Source: Bacillota bacterium (GTDB taxonomy: Bacteria; Bacillota; Clostridia; Clostridiales; Clostridiaceae). Taken from it: a DNA stretch of 64,000 nucleotides. The notes beneath the pieces are model-generated. The model saw only the letters and a program-made list of their open reading frames with translations. It was not told the DNA's origin and did not search any database. The position numbers and the translations under genes were made by a program. The stretch is from assembly GCA_023424785.1 (NCBI GenBank), contig JAFADP010000031.1:10411-74410 (forward strand), in the 5' to 3' direction. Positions 45,603 to 54,546 of the stretch are shown piece after piece. Numbering within the stretch: the stretch's first letter is position 1; each line of letters opens with the position of its first letter.

Positions 45603-46670
45603 GTGAAATATTTTGATTATTTAAATGAGAATGAGAGAAAAATAATATTTTATAAAGAGCCAAAAGAGTTTAATAAAGATATAGAAAAAAATATATTACA
45701 ATATACATTGGGTGGTTTAATATATGTTCCAGCCATAAGAAAAGATATGATATATAAATGTATAAATAGAGAAATAAAAGGAATAACTTCTTTTGCTATT
45801 TGTCTTGAAGATGCTATAGGTGTTTTAGGAGAAGAAGAAAGTATAGAAAATTTAAGGGAGATTCTTTCATATATAAGAGATAATAAGGAAAAAAACTATC
45901 CTTTAATTTTTATAAGACCTAAAAATATTTCACAAATGAAGAAATTTACTTATTTATTGCAAGAAAATAAAGACTTAATTTCAGGTATTATTATTCCTAA
46001 AGCTACTGGAGTAAAAATAAGAAATTTTATAGATATATTAGATAATAAGGATTGTTCAAATTTATATATAATGCCTATTATAGAAAGCGTTGAATTTATA
46101 GATTATAACTTAAAACATGAATATTTAATGGATTTGCAGCAAACTGTAAAAGAATATAGACAAAGAATACTTAATATAAGAATAGGAGTTACAGATATTC
46201 TGGGGAGCTATGGAATAAGAAGAGATAAGGATTTAACAATATATGATAACATAGCTTTTAAAAATTTCACATCAGATTTAATGAGTGTAATAAGGTGTGA
46301 AGAAATTGATATTCCTATTAGTGGAGGAGTATCAGAGGTATATGATATGTCTAATTTAGATATTCTTAAGAAATATATAAAAGAGGTTAAAATAGATAAA
46401 TTAAATGGATTTATAGGTAAAACTGTTATTCATCCTTTACAAATGAATGTAGTACAAGCTATGAATGCAATAGCTTATGAGGACTACATGGATGCCAAAA
46501 GCATAATAGATGGTATAGGAAGTAAGTATTCCATAAGTAGCAGTATAAATTGTGAAAGAATGAATGAGGTTAACCCACATACAAGGTGGGCTAAAAAAAT
46601 TATGGTACTATCAAAAATATATGGAGTACTTAATAAGGGGATAAAAGTTGATGAATTATTTAGATTTTAA
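45603..46670 (+). CDS. C-C bond lyase of the Ter biosynthetic module (HpcH/CitE-like TIM barrel)
   Basis: A 355-residue TIM-barrel enzyme like HpcH/HpaI aldolases and citrate-lyase beta chains: LGGLIYVPAIRKDM at the N-terminus, FAICLEDAIG (metal-binding Glu-Asp), FIRPKN, IIIPKATG, PIIESVEF (catalytic-type Glu), RIGVTDILGSYGIRR, and IGKTVIHPLQM near the C-terminus. This matches the lyase found in Ter-linked modules predicted to make a nucleoside-like metabolite. GTG 45603 follows AAGGGGTAAGA. It overlaps the PRTase gene. The natural substrate is unknown. Confidence 0.87.
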   Translation: MKYFDYLNENERKIIFYKEPKEFNKDIEKNILQYTLGGLIYVPAIRKDMIYKCINREIKGITSFAICLEDAIGVLGEEESIENLREILSYIRDNKEKNYPLIFIRPKNISQMKKFTYLLQENKDLISGIIIPKATGVKIRNFIDILDNKDCSNLYIMPIIESVEFIDYNLKHEYLMDLQQTVKEYRQRILNIRIGVTDILGSYGIRRDKDLTIYDNIAFKNFTSDLMSVIRCEEIDIPISGGVSEVYDMSNLDILKKYIKEVKIDKLNGFIGKTVIHPLQMNVVQAMNAIAYEDYMDAKSIIDGIGSKYSISSSINCERMNEVNPHTRWAKKIMVLSKIYGVLNKGIKVDELFRF

Positions 46671-47841
46671 TTGTAGTATTAATGTAGAAAAAAATCCTTT
46701 AAATTTAAATATTAATGATTATTTAGACTTAGCATTAAGAAATAATTTAAAAAGAAGATTTTTATTTATATCAAAAAACTTAGGAAAGCACATTCCAGTA
46801 AGTCCCAACAAGGTAGATGAATTAGGGTTACTTTTATCTAGGGCATATAAAGAAAAATTTAAGAATTATGAGAGTGAAAAACAGTTAGTAATAGGTTTTG
46901 CAGAAACAGCAACATGCCTTAGTCATTCATTTTTTAACTATTTAGAAACAAGTGAATTTTTTATTCATACTACAAGAGAAAATATTAATTCATTTGAAAA
47001 AATAGAATTTAAAGAAGAACACTCACATGCAACAGAACAAATTTTATATGTAGATAATTTAGTTAAAGTAAATGATATCAATACAATAATTTTAGTAGAT
47101 GATGAAATAACTACTTCAAAGACATGCATAAATATGATAGAAAAATTACGCGAAAAGTATAGTGTAGAAAAATATGTAATAGTTTCCATGTTAAATTGGA
47201 TTGATAAAAAAAGACAAGAAGAAATAAATGAAATATCAAGAAGTTTTAATATAGACATTGAATATGTATATTTATTTGGTGGAAATTTTACTTTTGAATT
47301 TGATGAAAATCAAGCTATAGAAGATAAAATACAAATTACAGAGGATGTAGAGAATGATATTAAAATCAACTATATATCATTAGATTTTGAAGAATATTTA
47401 ACATTAAAGAGATATATTAAGTACACAGGAAGATTTGGAATAACTAGAGATGAACAGGAAAAGTTAAAAAAGATTATTTCTAGGGAAGCTATAAAGCTTA
47501 ATAGTATAAAGACTTACAATAAAGTATTAGCTATTGGCATAGAAGAATTTATGTATATTCCTATGATGTTAAGTAAAGAGCTTAATGGAGATGTATATTA
47601 TCATTCAATAACTAGAAGTCCAATTATTGCAATGAATAAAGATTCATATCCAATAAAGAAAAAATATAAAATGAAAAGTTTTTATAATGATAATATTAAT
47701 TATTTATACAATGTAAATATTCATAATTGTGAAGAGTGTTTTTTATTTCTAGAGGTTTGTAAAGATGAACAAAGAATTAAAGATTTAATAAAATTACTAA
47801 AACATACAGGCATTAAAATAGTAAATGTAGTTATGTGCTAA
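46651..47841 (+). CDS. PRTase with TRSP domain, Ter biosynthetic module
   Basis: A 396-residue protein. The N-terminal phosphoribosyltransferase fold includes VIGFAETATCLSH (about 80-92) and the PRPP-binding loop IILVDDEITTSKT (about 147-159). The C-terminal half (about 215-396) matches the TRSP domain usually fused to this PRTase; it ends with Cys residues (NCEECFLFLEVC). It overlaps the lyase gene by 20 nt. The start is ATG 46651; TTG 46648 is possible. Predicted role: forming or cleaving an N-glycosidic bond in the module's product (established family prediction, not shown biochemically here). Confidence 0.85.
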   Translation: MNYLDFNCSINVEKNPLNLNINDYLDLALRNNLKRRFLFISKNLGKHIPVSPNKVDELGLLLSRAYKEKFKNYESEKQLVIGFAETATCLSHSFFNYLETSEFFIHTTRENINSFEKIEFKEEHSHATEQILYVDNLVKVNDINTIILVDDEITTSKTCINMIEKLREKYSVEKYVIVSMLNWIDKKRQEEINEISRSFNIDIEYVYLFGGNFTFEFDENQAIEDKIQITEDVENDIKINYISLDFEEYLTLKRYIKYTGRFGITRDEQEKLKKIISREAIKLNSIKTYNKVLAIGIEEFMYIPMMLSKELNGDVYYHSITRSPIIAMNKDSYPIKKKYKMKSFYNDNINYLYNVNIHNCEECFLFLEVCKDEQRIKDLIKLLKHTGIKIVNVVMC

Positions 47842-47853
47842 GGAGGAGGGAAT

Positions 47854-48939
47854 GTGGAATTTGGATCATATTCTAAAGAAGATGTTATTTTTCTTTTAAA
47901 GGATCTTTCTAATGTAGAATTAGAAAGAGGAAATTTAGAAAGAGAAAAAGCAATTCAAAAAGGAACTCACTATTCAGAAATGTTACCAATTGAGTATCAA
48001 GTTAGTGATGTGTACTTAAATTTATATAAGTCTCAATTAGAACTCTCAAAAGATAAATTAGCATATTCAGTAGGCGTTATGTGTGAGAAAATACTTAAAC
48101 AAAAAGGCAAGAATGTAGTTTTAGTTTCTTTAGCAAGAGCAGGAACGCCTATAGGAATATTAGCAAAAAGATATATTAAATATAAATATAATTTGAATTT
48201 ACCTCATTACACTATATCAATAATTAGAGATAAGGGTATAGATGAAAATGCTATAAAGTACATTTTATCCAATCATAAAGATATGAATATACAGTTTATA
48301 GATGGATGGACTGGTAAGGGTACAATAACTAATGTATTAAAAAAAGCATGTGATGATTATCTTAATAAATATAATGTGAAACTTGATAATACTCTTGCAG
48401 TTCTTGCAGATTGTGCAGGATACTCTGGTGCATATGGAATAAGAGAAGATTTCTTAATTCCTAGTGCTTGCTTAAATTCTACTGTATCAGGATTAGTTAG
48501 TAGAACTGTTCTTAGGGATGACCTTATAGGAAAAGATGATTTTCATGGAGCAAAATACTATAAAGAATTAAAAGAATTTGATTTATCTAATGAGTATATA
48601 GATATAATTTCAAAGGAATTTAAAAAAATGCAAGTTGCAATTGATGAATCAATTAAAGGATGGAATAAGGATGAAATAACTAAAGTAGGAAAAACAGATG
48701 TAGAAAATATAAAAAATGATTATAAGATTGAAGATACAAATTTTATAAAGCCTGGAATAGGAGAAACAACAAGAGTGCTTCTTAGACGAGTTCCGTATAA
48801 AATACTTGTTAAGGATATTGAAGATAGAGAGCTTGAACATATTTTTATTTTAGCAAAAGAAAAAAATGTTCAAATAGAAGAGTATCCATTACTAGCATAT
48901 AAGTGTGCTGGAATTATTAAAAATATGAGGGATTTATAA
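47854..48939 (+). CDS. PRTase (StiP-like) with PELOTA-type domain, Ter biosynthetic module
   Basis: A 361-residue protein. The N-terminal two thirds is the PRTase family also named cysteine protease StiP: LVSLARAGTPIGILAKRY, FIDGWTGKGTITNVL and LADCAGYSGAYGIREDFLIPSACLNSTVSG. The C-terminal ~80 residues (ETTRVLLRRVPYKILV; HIFILAKEKNVQIEEYPL) match the small PELOTA RNA-binding-like domain fused to it. GTG 47854 follows AAGGAGGAGGG. Its stop overlaps the HAD start. It acts together with the lyase, the other PRTase and the HAD phosphatase. Confidence 0.87.
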   Translation: MEFGSYSKEDVIFLLKDLSNVELERGNLEREKAIQKGTHYSEMLPIEYQVSDVYLNLYKSQLELSKDKLAYSVGVMCEKILKQKGKNVVLVSLARAGTPIGILAKRYIKYKYNLNLPHYTISIIRDKGIDENAIKYILSNHKDMNIQFIDGWTGKGTITNVLKKACDDYLNKYNVKLDNTLAVLADCAGYSGAYGIREDFLIPSACLNSTVSGLVSRTVLRDDLIGKDDFHGAKYYKELKEFDLSNEYIDIISKEFKKMQVAIDESIKGWNKDEITKVGKTDVENIKNDYKIEDTNFIKPGIGETTRVLLRRVPYKILVKDIEDRELEHIFILAKEKNVQIEEYPLLAYKCAGIIKNMRDL

Positions 48940-49712
48940 TGATATATTTTACAGACTTAGATAGAACATTAATTTATTCTAAGAAGTTTACTTGTGGAAA
49001 TGAAGAAGAGATATGTATAGAAAAATATAATGGAGAAGATATTTCATTTATGACTAAAAATTCTATACAAACACTTAAGGATATATTGCTTAAGAATCAA
49101 GTAATTCCATGTACTACAAGGAGTATAGAACAGTTTGAAAGAATAGAATTCAAAAAACAAGGAATTAATTTTGAGTGGGCTATAGTATGTAATGGTGCAT
49201 ATATTCTTCATAATGGAAAAAGACTTAAGGAATGGGATGACATACTATTAAAAAAGTTAAGTGAAAATGAAAGTTTTGAAAATATAAGAAAAGAATTTGA
49301 AAAGTATAAAAGCATACAAGGTATATTGAGAGTTAGAGAGGTATATAATTTATTCTTTTACTTAGTAGTAGATAAAGAAGAATATAATGAAGAATTATTA
49401 AGTGAATTTATTAGCTATTTAGATAAATCAGGTTGGGATATTCATACAAGTGGTAGAAAGGTGTACTTTTTGCCAAGAGCATTAAAGAAGGAAAATGCAG
49501 TAAAGTTTTTATCAAATTATTTAAATAAAAAAGAATTTGCAGCTTTAGGTGATTCAAGTATGGATTTAAATATGATTAAAATTTCTAATAAAGGATATAT
49601 ACCAAGAGACTGCTACTTAACACATAAGGATATAGAAGTTCCTATATTTGTTCCTAAAAATAAAGGTTTAAAAGGAATTGAAGAAATTTTGTTGAATATA
49701 TTACAGAAATAA
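48939..49712 (+). CDS. HAD-family phosphatase of the Ter biosynthetic module
   Basis: A 257-residue Cof/SPP-like HAD phosphatase. Motif I is YFTDLDRTLIYS (DxDxT), motif II is CTTRSIEQF, a Lys lies in LPRALKKENAVKFL, and motif IV is LGDSSMDLNMI. It has a cap domain between motifs II and III. It starts on the stop codon of the PRTase/PELOTA gene and ends the module. It probably removes phosphate from the module's product. No ATP-grasp gene, frequent in such modules, is present in the window. Confidence 0.88.
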   Translation: MIYFTDLDRTLIYSKKFTCGNEEEICIEKYNGEDISFMTKNSIQTLKDILLKNQVIPCTTRSIEQFERIEFKKQGINFEWAIVCNGAYILHNGKRLKEWDDILLKKLSENESFENIRKEFEKYKSIQGILRVREVYNLFFYLVVDKEEYNEELLSEFISYLDKSGWDIHTSGRKVYFLPRALKKENAVKFLSNYLNKKEFAALGDSSMDLNMIKISNKGYIPRDCYLTHKDIEVPIFVPKNKGLKGIEEILLNILQK

Positions 49713-49753
49713 CAATTTAATGTATTATTTTTAAAATTTGGGAGGTATATGTA

Positions 49754-50332
49754 ATGGGAATAATGCTAAAAAAAGGACAAAAAATTGACTTAACTAAAGG
49801 AAATTCATCACTAAAAAAATTAGTAGTTGGATTAGGATGGGATACTAATAGATATGATGGAGGGTATGACTTTGACTTAGATGCAGCAGCTTTTTGTTGT
49901 GGTGATGATGATAAAGTTCATAATGACTTAGATTTTATCTTTTACAATAATTTAAAACATGAGTCAGGGGCAATAGAACATTTAGGAGATAACTTAACAG
50001 GAGATGGAGATGGTGATGATGAACAAGTAGTTGTTGATTTAAGCTTAATGCCAGCTCATATAACAAAGATAAACTTTACTGTTACAATACATGAAGCAGA
50101 TGAAAGAGGACAAAATTTTGGACAAGTTTCTAATGCGTATGTTAGAGTAGTAAATTCAGAAAATGACCAAGAATTATTAAAATATGATTTAGGAGAAGAT
50201 TTCTCTGTAGAAACAGCTATAGTAGTTGCACAGCTTTATAAATATAATGGGGAATGGAAATTTAATGCTATAGGAAGTGGATTTGCTGGTGGACTTGCAG
50301 CACTTTGTAGAAACTTTGGTCTAAATGTATAG
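49754..50332 (+). CDS. terD: TerD-family stress protein (copy 2)
   Basis: A 192-residue TerD protein, nearly the same length and motifs as copy 1: [49 protein letters not shown] and [21 protein letters not shown]. The acidic Ca2+ positions are intact. The strong ribosome site GGGAGG precedes ATG 49754. It lies after the HAD gene, so the biosynthetic module is bracketed by TerD copies. Confidence 0.95.
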   Translation: MGIMLKKGQKIDLTKGNSSLKKLVVGLGWDTNRYDGGYDFDLDAAAFCCGDDDKVHNDLDFIFYNNLKHESGAIEHLGDNLTGDGDGDDEQVVVDLSLMPAHITKINFTVTIHEADERGQNFGQVSNAYVRVVNSENDQELLKYDLGEDFSVETAIVVAQLYKYNGEWKFNAIGSGFAGGLAALCRNFGLNV

Positions 50333-50397
50333 TTATACTTTTGCTATTGCATGTAGATACAATAAAAAATTACAACTAAGTGTGGAGGAATAAAGTT

Positions 50398-50985
50398 TTG
50401 AGTGTAAATTTAACTAAGGGGCAAAGAATCGATTTAACAAAAAATAACTCTGGCTTAAAGAAGTTATTAATAGGTTTAGGTTGGGATCCAGTTAAGATGA
50501 AAAAAGGATTATTTAGAAGAGAAGCACCAAAAATTGATTTAGATTCATCAGTATTAATGCTTAGAGGAGACAAGCTTCTTGATAAAAATGATATAATATA
50601 CTTTGGAAATTTAAAAAGTAGGTGTGGAGGAGTAATTCATACTGGAGATAATTTAACTGGAGAAGGGGATGGTGATGACGAACAAATTTTAGTTGAGCTA
50701 TCTAAAATTCCACAAGATGTTAATAGACTTATATTTGTTATTAATATATATGCATGTGAATCAAGAAAACAAGATTTTGGAATAATTGAAAATGCTTATA
50801 TTAGAGTAGCAGATAGTAATACGAATGTTGAAATAGTTAAGTACAACTTAAGTGAAGACTATACAGGAAAAACTGCTATGATAATAGGAGAAGTGTATAG
50901 ACATAACAATGAGTGGAAATTTGCAGCTATTGGAGAAGGTACATGTGATAGCAAAATTTCAGAACTTGCTAGAAGATATCAATAA
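50398..50985 (+). CDS. TerD-family stress protein (copy 3, YceC-like)
   Basis: A 195-residue diverged TerD protein: GQRIDLTKNNSGLKKLLIGLGWD, an inserted basic segment (KMKKGLFRREAPK), [22 protein letters not shown], then YACESRKQDFG in place of [11 protein letters not shown]. The insert resembles that of Bacillus YceC. The start is TTG 50398, 9 nt after GGAGG; the in-frame GTG upstream at 50380 precedes that site. It lies 12 nt before the P-type ATPase gene, suggesting one transcript. Confidence 0.9.
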   Translation: MSVNLTKGQRIDLTKNNSGLKKLLIGLGWDPVKMKKGLFRREAPKIDLDSSVLMLRGDKLLDKNDIIYFGNLKSRCGGVIHTGDNLTGEGDGDDEQILVELSKIPQDVNRLIFVINIYACESRKQDFGIIENAYIRVADSNTNVEIVKYNLSEDYTGKTAMIIGEVYRHNNEWKFAAIGEGTCDSKISELARRYQ

Positions 50986-50997
50986 AAGGAGTGGCAT

Positions 50998-53745
50998 ATG
51001 AAATATTTTAAAGAAAAAATTGATGATTGTTTAAAAGAGCAAGGCGTAGACTTAGAAAAAGGGCTTAGTGATAGCGAAATAAAAGCTAGAAGTGAAAAAT
51101 ACGGTAAAAATGAATTTTCAACAAAGGAAGAAGGAAGTATATTAGATGATATAAAAGATGCTTTACTTGAACCAATGATGATTATTCTTTTAGTAGCAGC
51201 TATAGTTAGTGCAGTAATAGGCGAATATTATGATGCTATAGGTATTGTATGTGCAGTAGCTATAGGTATTACAATAGGTATTGTAACAGAAGGTCGTTCT
51301 AAAAAAGCTGCAGAATCATTAGCTAAAATGACTGAAGATATAGTTGTTAAGGTACTTAGAAATGGACAAGTTATGAATGTTTCTAAAAGTGATTTAGTAC
51401 CAGGAGACATTGTTTATCTTGAAACTGGAGATATGATTCCAGCAGATGGTAGATTTTTAGAAACTGTAGATTTAAAGGTTAGAGAAGATATGTTAACTGG
51501 AGAATCTGATGATGTTAAAAAAGATGCAAATGTAATTATAGATTTAGTTGAACTTGATGTTAAAGGACAAAAACAAATTCAAGATCCAATACCTGCAAAG
51601 CAAATAAATATGGGATTCACAGGTACATTAGTTGCATATGGTAAAGCTACTATGTTAGTTACAAGTACTGGTGATAATACTGAAATGGGTAAAATTGCAG
51701 AAACTCTTCAAATGGATGAAGAGGAAACTCCACTTCAAATTAAACTTGGTAAGTTAGGTGGAACAATTGCAAAAATTTCTAGTGTAATTGCTGGATTATT
51801 ATTTATATTTATGGTTGTAAAAGTAATAACAAGAGGGGAAGTAGATATAGATGGTTCTGGAGTTAAGGCCTTCCTTGAATCCATAGGACCTATAAAAACT
51901 GCTTTTGTTACATGTATAGCATTAATTGTTGCAGCAGTTCCAGAAGGACTGCCAACAATGATAAATATGACATTAGCATTAACAATGCAAAAAATGGCAA
52001 AGATAAATGCCTTAGTTACTAAAAAAGAAGCTTGTGAAACAATAGGATCTGTAAGTGTAATTTGTTCAGATAAAACAGGAACTCTTACACAAAATAGAAT
52101 GACAGTAGAAAATGTATATATTAATGGTGAATTTGTAGATTTAAATAAGATAGAAGATAAAAACTTTATTAATAACTGTCTTTTAAATTCAACAGCTGAT
52201 ATAAGCTTTGAGGGTGAAAAGTGTAATTACTTAGGTAATTCAACTGAGTGTGCTCTTCTTTTATGTTTAAAGAACTTAGATTATAAGAAAGCAAGAAAAG
52301 CAGGTCATATAATACATCAAATTCCATTTAACTCAATGAATAAGTACATGGGAACAATTATTAATAATGATGGAAGAAATCAATTATTAATAAAGGGTGC
52401 TCCAGAAATAGTTCTTGCAAAATGTACAAATGAAATTATAAATGGAGAATTAACTAAAATTACTGAAAATAGAAAGCAAGAAATTTTAGAAGAGATTCAA
52501 AAGCTTCAAGCAAAATCTATGAGAATTTTAGGATTTGGATTTAAGTATATAGAAGAAGCTGAGATGGAAGCGGCGGCTACTACAGAAGGTGGAGTTTTAG
52601 CACAAAGTGATACAGAGTTTGGTTTAATATTTAATGGTTTCGTAGCTATAAAAGATCCATTAAGACCAGATGTAAATAAGGCTATAACAGTAGCTAGAGG
52701 TGCTGGTGTTGAAACTAAAATGTTAACAGGTGACAACATAAATACAGCAAAAGCAATTGGTGAAGAACTTGGAATGCTTGAAGGTGGTAAGAAAGTTGTT
52801 GAAGCTACTTATATAGATACTTTAAGTGATGAAGAATTACAAGAAGAAATTAAGAATATTGCAATAGTTGCAAGAAGTAAGCCAGAAACTAAAATGAGAA
52901 TAGTAACTGCTCTTCAAAACAATGGAGAAGTAGTTGGTGTTACTGGAGATGGTATCAATGATGCACCTGCATTAACAAAAGCAGATGTTGGTATAGCTAT
53001 GGGTATATCAGGATCAGAAGTTTCAAAAAATGCTGCAGATATAATACTTACTGATGATAACTTTGCAACAATAATTAACGGAATTAAATGGGGGAGAGGA
53101 GTATACCAAAACTTTCAAAGATTTATTCAATTCCAACTTACAGTTAATATTATTGCATTCTTAGTAGCAATTGTTTCTCAAATACTTGATTTCCCAATGC
53201 CATTTACTACTATCCAATTATTGTGGGTAAATATTATAATGGATGGGCCTCCAGCATTAGCTTTAGGTTTAGAGCCAATTAGAGAAGCAGTATTTAAGAA
53301 TAAACCTGTAGATAGAAATGCAAGTATTATTACAGGTACAATGATAAAAAATATTATTTTAAATGCTATATATGTAACTGCAATATTATTAATACAAATG
53401 AACTTCAATATATTAGGTGCTTCAACAGAAATGGTTGGTACAGCTAGCGAAATGGAAACAGTATTATTTGCATTATTTGCATTTAGTGCATTATTTAATG
53501 CATTTAACTGTAGAGAGTTTGGTTCAGATAGTATATTTAAGAATTTCTTGAAGAATAAAACAGCATTAATTATTATTAGTGTAACAGGTGCAGCTCAACT
53601 TTTATTTACACAAATATTCTCCAAGTTCTTTGATGCAGTACCATTATCAGGAATAATGTGGTTAAAGGTAATAGGACTTGCAGCTATGATAATAGTTGTA
53701 AATGAAATTGTAAAATTTGTTATAAGAATATTTAAAAAGAATTAA
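50998..53745 (+). CDS. Calcium-type P-type ATPase
   Basis: A 915-residue P2-type cation pump. The N-terminal actuator domain has MLTGESDDVKKD, helix 4 has VPEGLP, and phosphorylation is at Asp358 in CSDKTGTLTQ. Nucleotide-site motifs KGAPE and LTGDNINTAKAIG, hinge TGDGINDAPAL, and helix 6 NIIMDGPPALALG (Asn and Asp Ca2+ ligands) are all present. Ten membrane helices are expected. It would expel Ca2+. It sits directly after TerD copy 3 and before the TerA-like gene; TerD domains bind Ca2+, so calcium handling may tie the locus together (inference). A terminator follows. Confidence 0.92.
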   Translation: MKYFKEKIDDCLKEQGVDLEKGLSDSEIKARSEKYGKNEFSTKEEGSILDDIKDALLEPMMIILLVAAIVSAVIGEYYDAIGIVCAVAIGITIGIVTEGRSKKAAESLAKMTEDIVVKVLRNGQVMNVSKSDLVPGDIVYLETGDMIPADGRFLETVDLKVREDMLTGESDDVKKDANVIIDLVELDVKGQKQIQDPIPAKQINMGFTGTLVAYGKATMLVTSTGDNTEMGKIAETLQMDEEETPLQIKLGKLGGTIAKISSVIAGLLFIFMVVKVITRGEVDIDGSGVKAFLESIGPIKTAFVTCIALIVAAVPEGLPTMINMTLALTMQKMAKINALVTKKEACETIGSVSVICSDKTGTLTQNRMTVENVYINGEFVDLNKIEDKNFINNCLLNSTADISFEGEKCNYLGNSTECALLLCLKNLDYKKARKAGHIIHQIPFNSMNKYMGTIINNDGRNQLLIKGAPEIVLAKCTNEIINGELTKITENRKQEILEEIQKLQAKSMRILGFGFKYIEEAEMEAAATTEGGVLAQSDTEFGLIFNGFVAIKDPLRPDVNKAITVARGAGVETKMLTGDNINTAKAIGEELGMLEGGKKVVEATYIDTLSDEELQEEIKNIAIVARSKPETKMRIVTALQNNGEVVGVTGDGINDAPALTKADVGIAMGISGSEVSKNAADIILTDDNFATIINGIKWGRGVYQNFQRFIQFQLTVNIIAFLVAIVSQILDFPMPFTTIQLLWVNIIMDGPPALALGLEPIREAVFKNKPVDRNASIITGTMIKNIILNAIYVTAILLIQMNFNILGASTEMVGTASEMETVLFALFAFSALFNAFNCREFGSDSIFKNFLKNKTALIIISVTGAAQLLFTQIFSKFFDAVPLSGIMWLKVIGLAAMIIVVNEIVKFVIRIFKKN

Positions 53746-53754
53746 TTAAAAAAG

Positions 53755-53792
53755 ATAATAAGTCAAAAGTTTTTTTGACTTATTATTTTTAT
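53755..53792 (+). terminator. Terminator between the Ca2+ ATPase and TerA-like genes
   Basis: A 14-bp stem ATAATAAGTCAAAA / TTTTGACTTATTAT (53755-53768, 53773-53786) with a 4-nt loop, followed by T4ATAT. It divides the Ter locus into separate transcripts. Confidence 0.85.
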
Positions 53793-53834
53793 ATAAATGA
53801 TTTTGAATAAAATTACAATAATGGGGGTAATAGT

Positions 53835-54440
53835 ATGAGTATAGTATTAGAAAAAGGAAGTAAAATTAATTTATCAAAAAAGGAAACACTATTAGGAAAA
53901 ATACATGTAAATTTAAATTGGAACACTGGAGGGCCTAAAAAGAAAGGATTTTTTGCATCATTATTAAGTGGAAATGGAGATGTAGATTTAGATTTAGGAT
54001 GTTTATTTGAATTAAAGGATGGAAGAAAAGGAGCGGTACAAGCTTTAGGTAATAGCTTTGGTAATTTTGATAATGCACCTTATATTTTCTTAGATGGAGA
54101 TGATAGAACAGGAGCTAATTCCAATGGAGAAAATCTTTTTATTAATGGTAATAAAATTAAAGAGATAAAAAGAGTATTAATATATACATTTATTTATGAA
54201 GGTGCAGCAAATTGGCAACAAGTAGATGGTCAAATACGTATTAATATTCAAGGACAAGAAGAAATTTTAATTAATATGGATGAATATAAAAACGGATATA
54301 GAATGTGTGCATTGGTTATGCTTGAAAATGTAAATGATACTAATTTTTCAGTAGAAAAACTAGTAACATATTTTCAAGGACACGAAAAGATGGATAAGGC
54401 ATATAACTGGGGTATGAGATGGGTAGCAGGTAGAAAGTAG
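53835..54440 (+). CDS. TerA-like TerD-superfamily protein
   Basis: A 201-residue protein matching the C-terminal TerD-type domain of TerA: KGSKINLSKKETLLGKIHVNL, VDLDLGCLFELKDGRKGAVQ, YIFLDGDDRTG, GENLFINGNKIKEIKRVLIY and FIYEGAANWQQVDGQI. Escherichia TerA has two such domains; only one is present here. Acidic DLDLG and DGDDR clusters suggest Ca2+ binding. Ribosome site GGGGGT precedes ATG 53835. It heads the block with three Hsp70 genes, so it may guide or regulate them (inference). Confidence 0.88.
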   Translation: MSIVLEKGSKINLSKKETLLGKIHVNLNWNTGGPKKKGFFASLLSGNGDVDLDLGCLFELKDGRKGAVQALGNSFGNFDNAPYIFLDGDDRTGANSNGENLFINGNKIKEIKRVLIYTFIYEGAANWQQVDGQIRINIQGQEEILINMDEYKNGYRMCALVMLENVNDTNFSVEKLVTYFQGHEKMDKAYNWGMRWVAGRK

Positions 54441-54448
54441 GAGAGTCT

Positions 54449-54535
54449 TTGGAATTTATAATAGGACAAAGAGTAAAGGTAGATGAATTTATATTATGTT
54501 TACAAGAATCTAAAAAGAAAGGGATAGTAAAATAA
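54449..54535 (+). CDS. Possible 28-residue peptide or gene remnant
   Basis: A short frame with TTG start at 54449, 5 nt after AGGAGAG, and stop at 54535, encoding MEFIIGQRVKVDEF followed by ILCLQESKKKGIVK. It fills the gap between the TerA-like and first Hsp70 genes. The start (IIGQRVKVD) faintly resembles the GQKVDLTK beginning of TerD proteins, so it may be a remnant or a small translated linker peptide. The evidence is ribosome site and position only. Confidence 0.35.
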   Translation: MEFIIGQRVKVDEFILCLQESKKKGIVK

Positions 54536-54546
54536 GGGGGGAGAGT

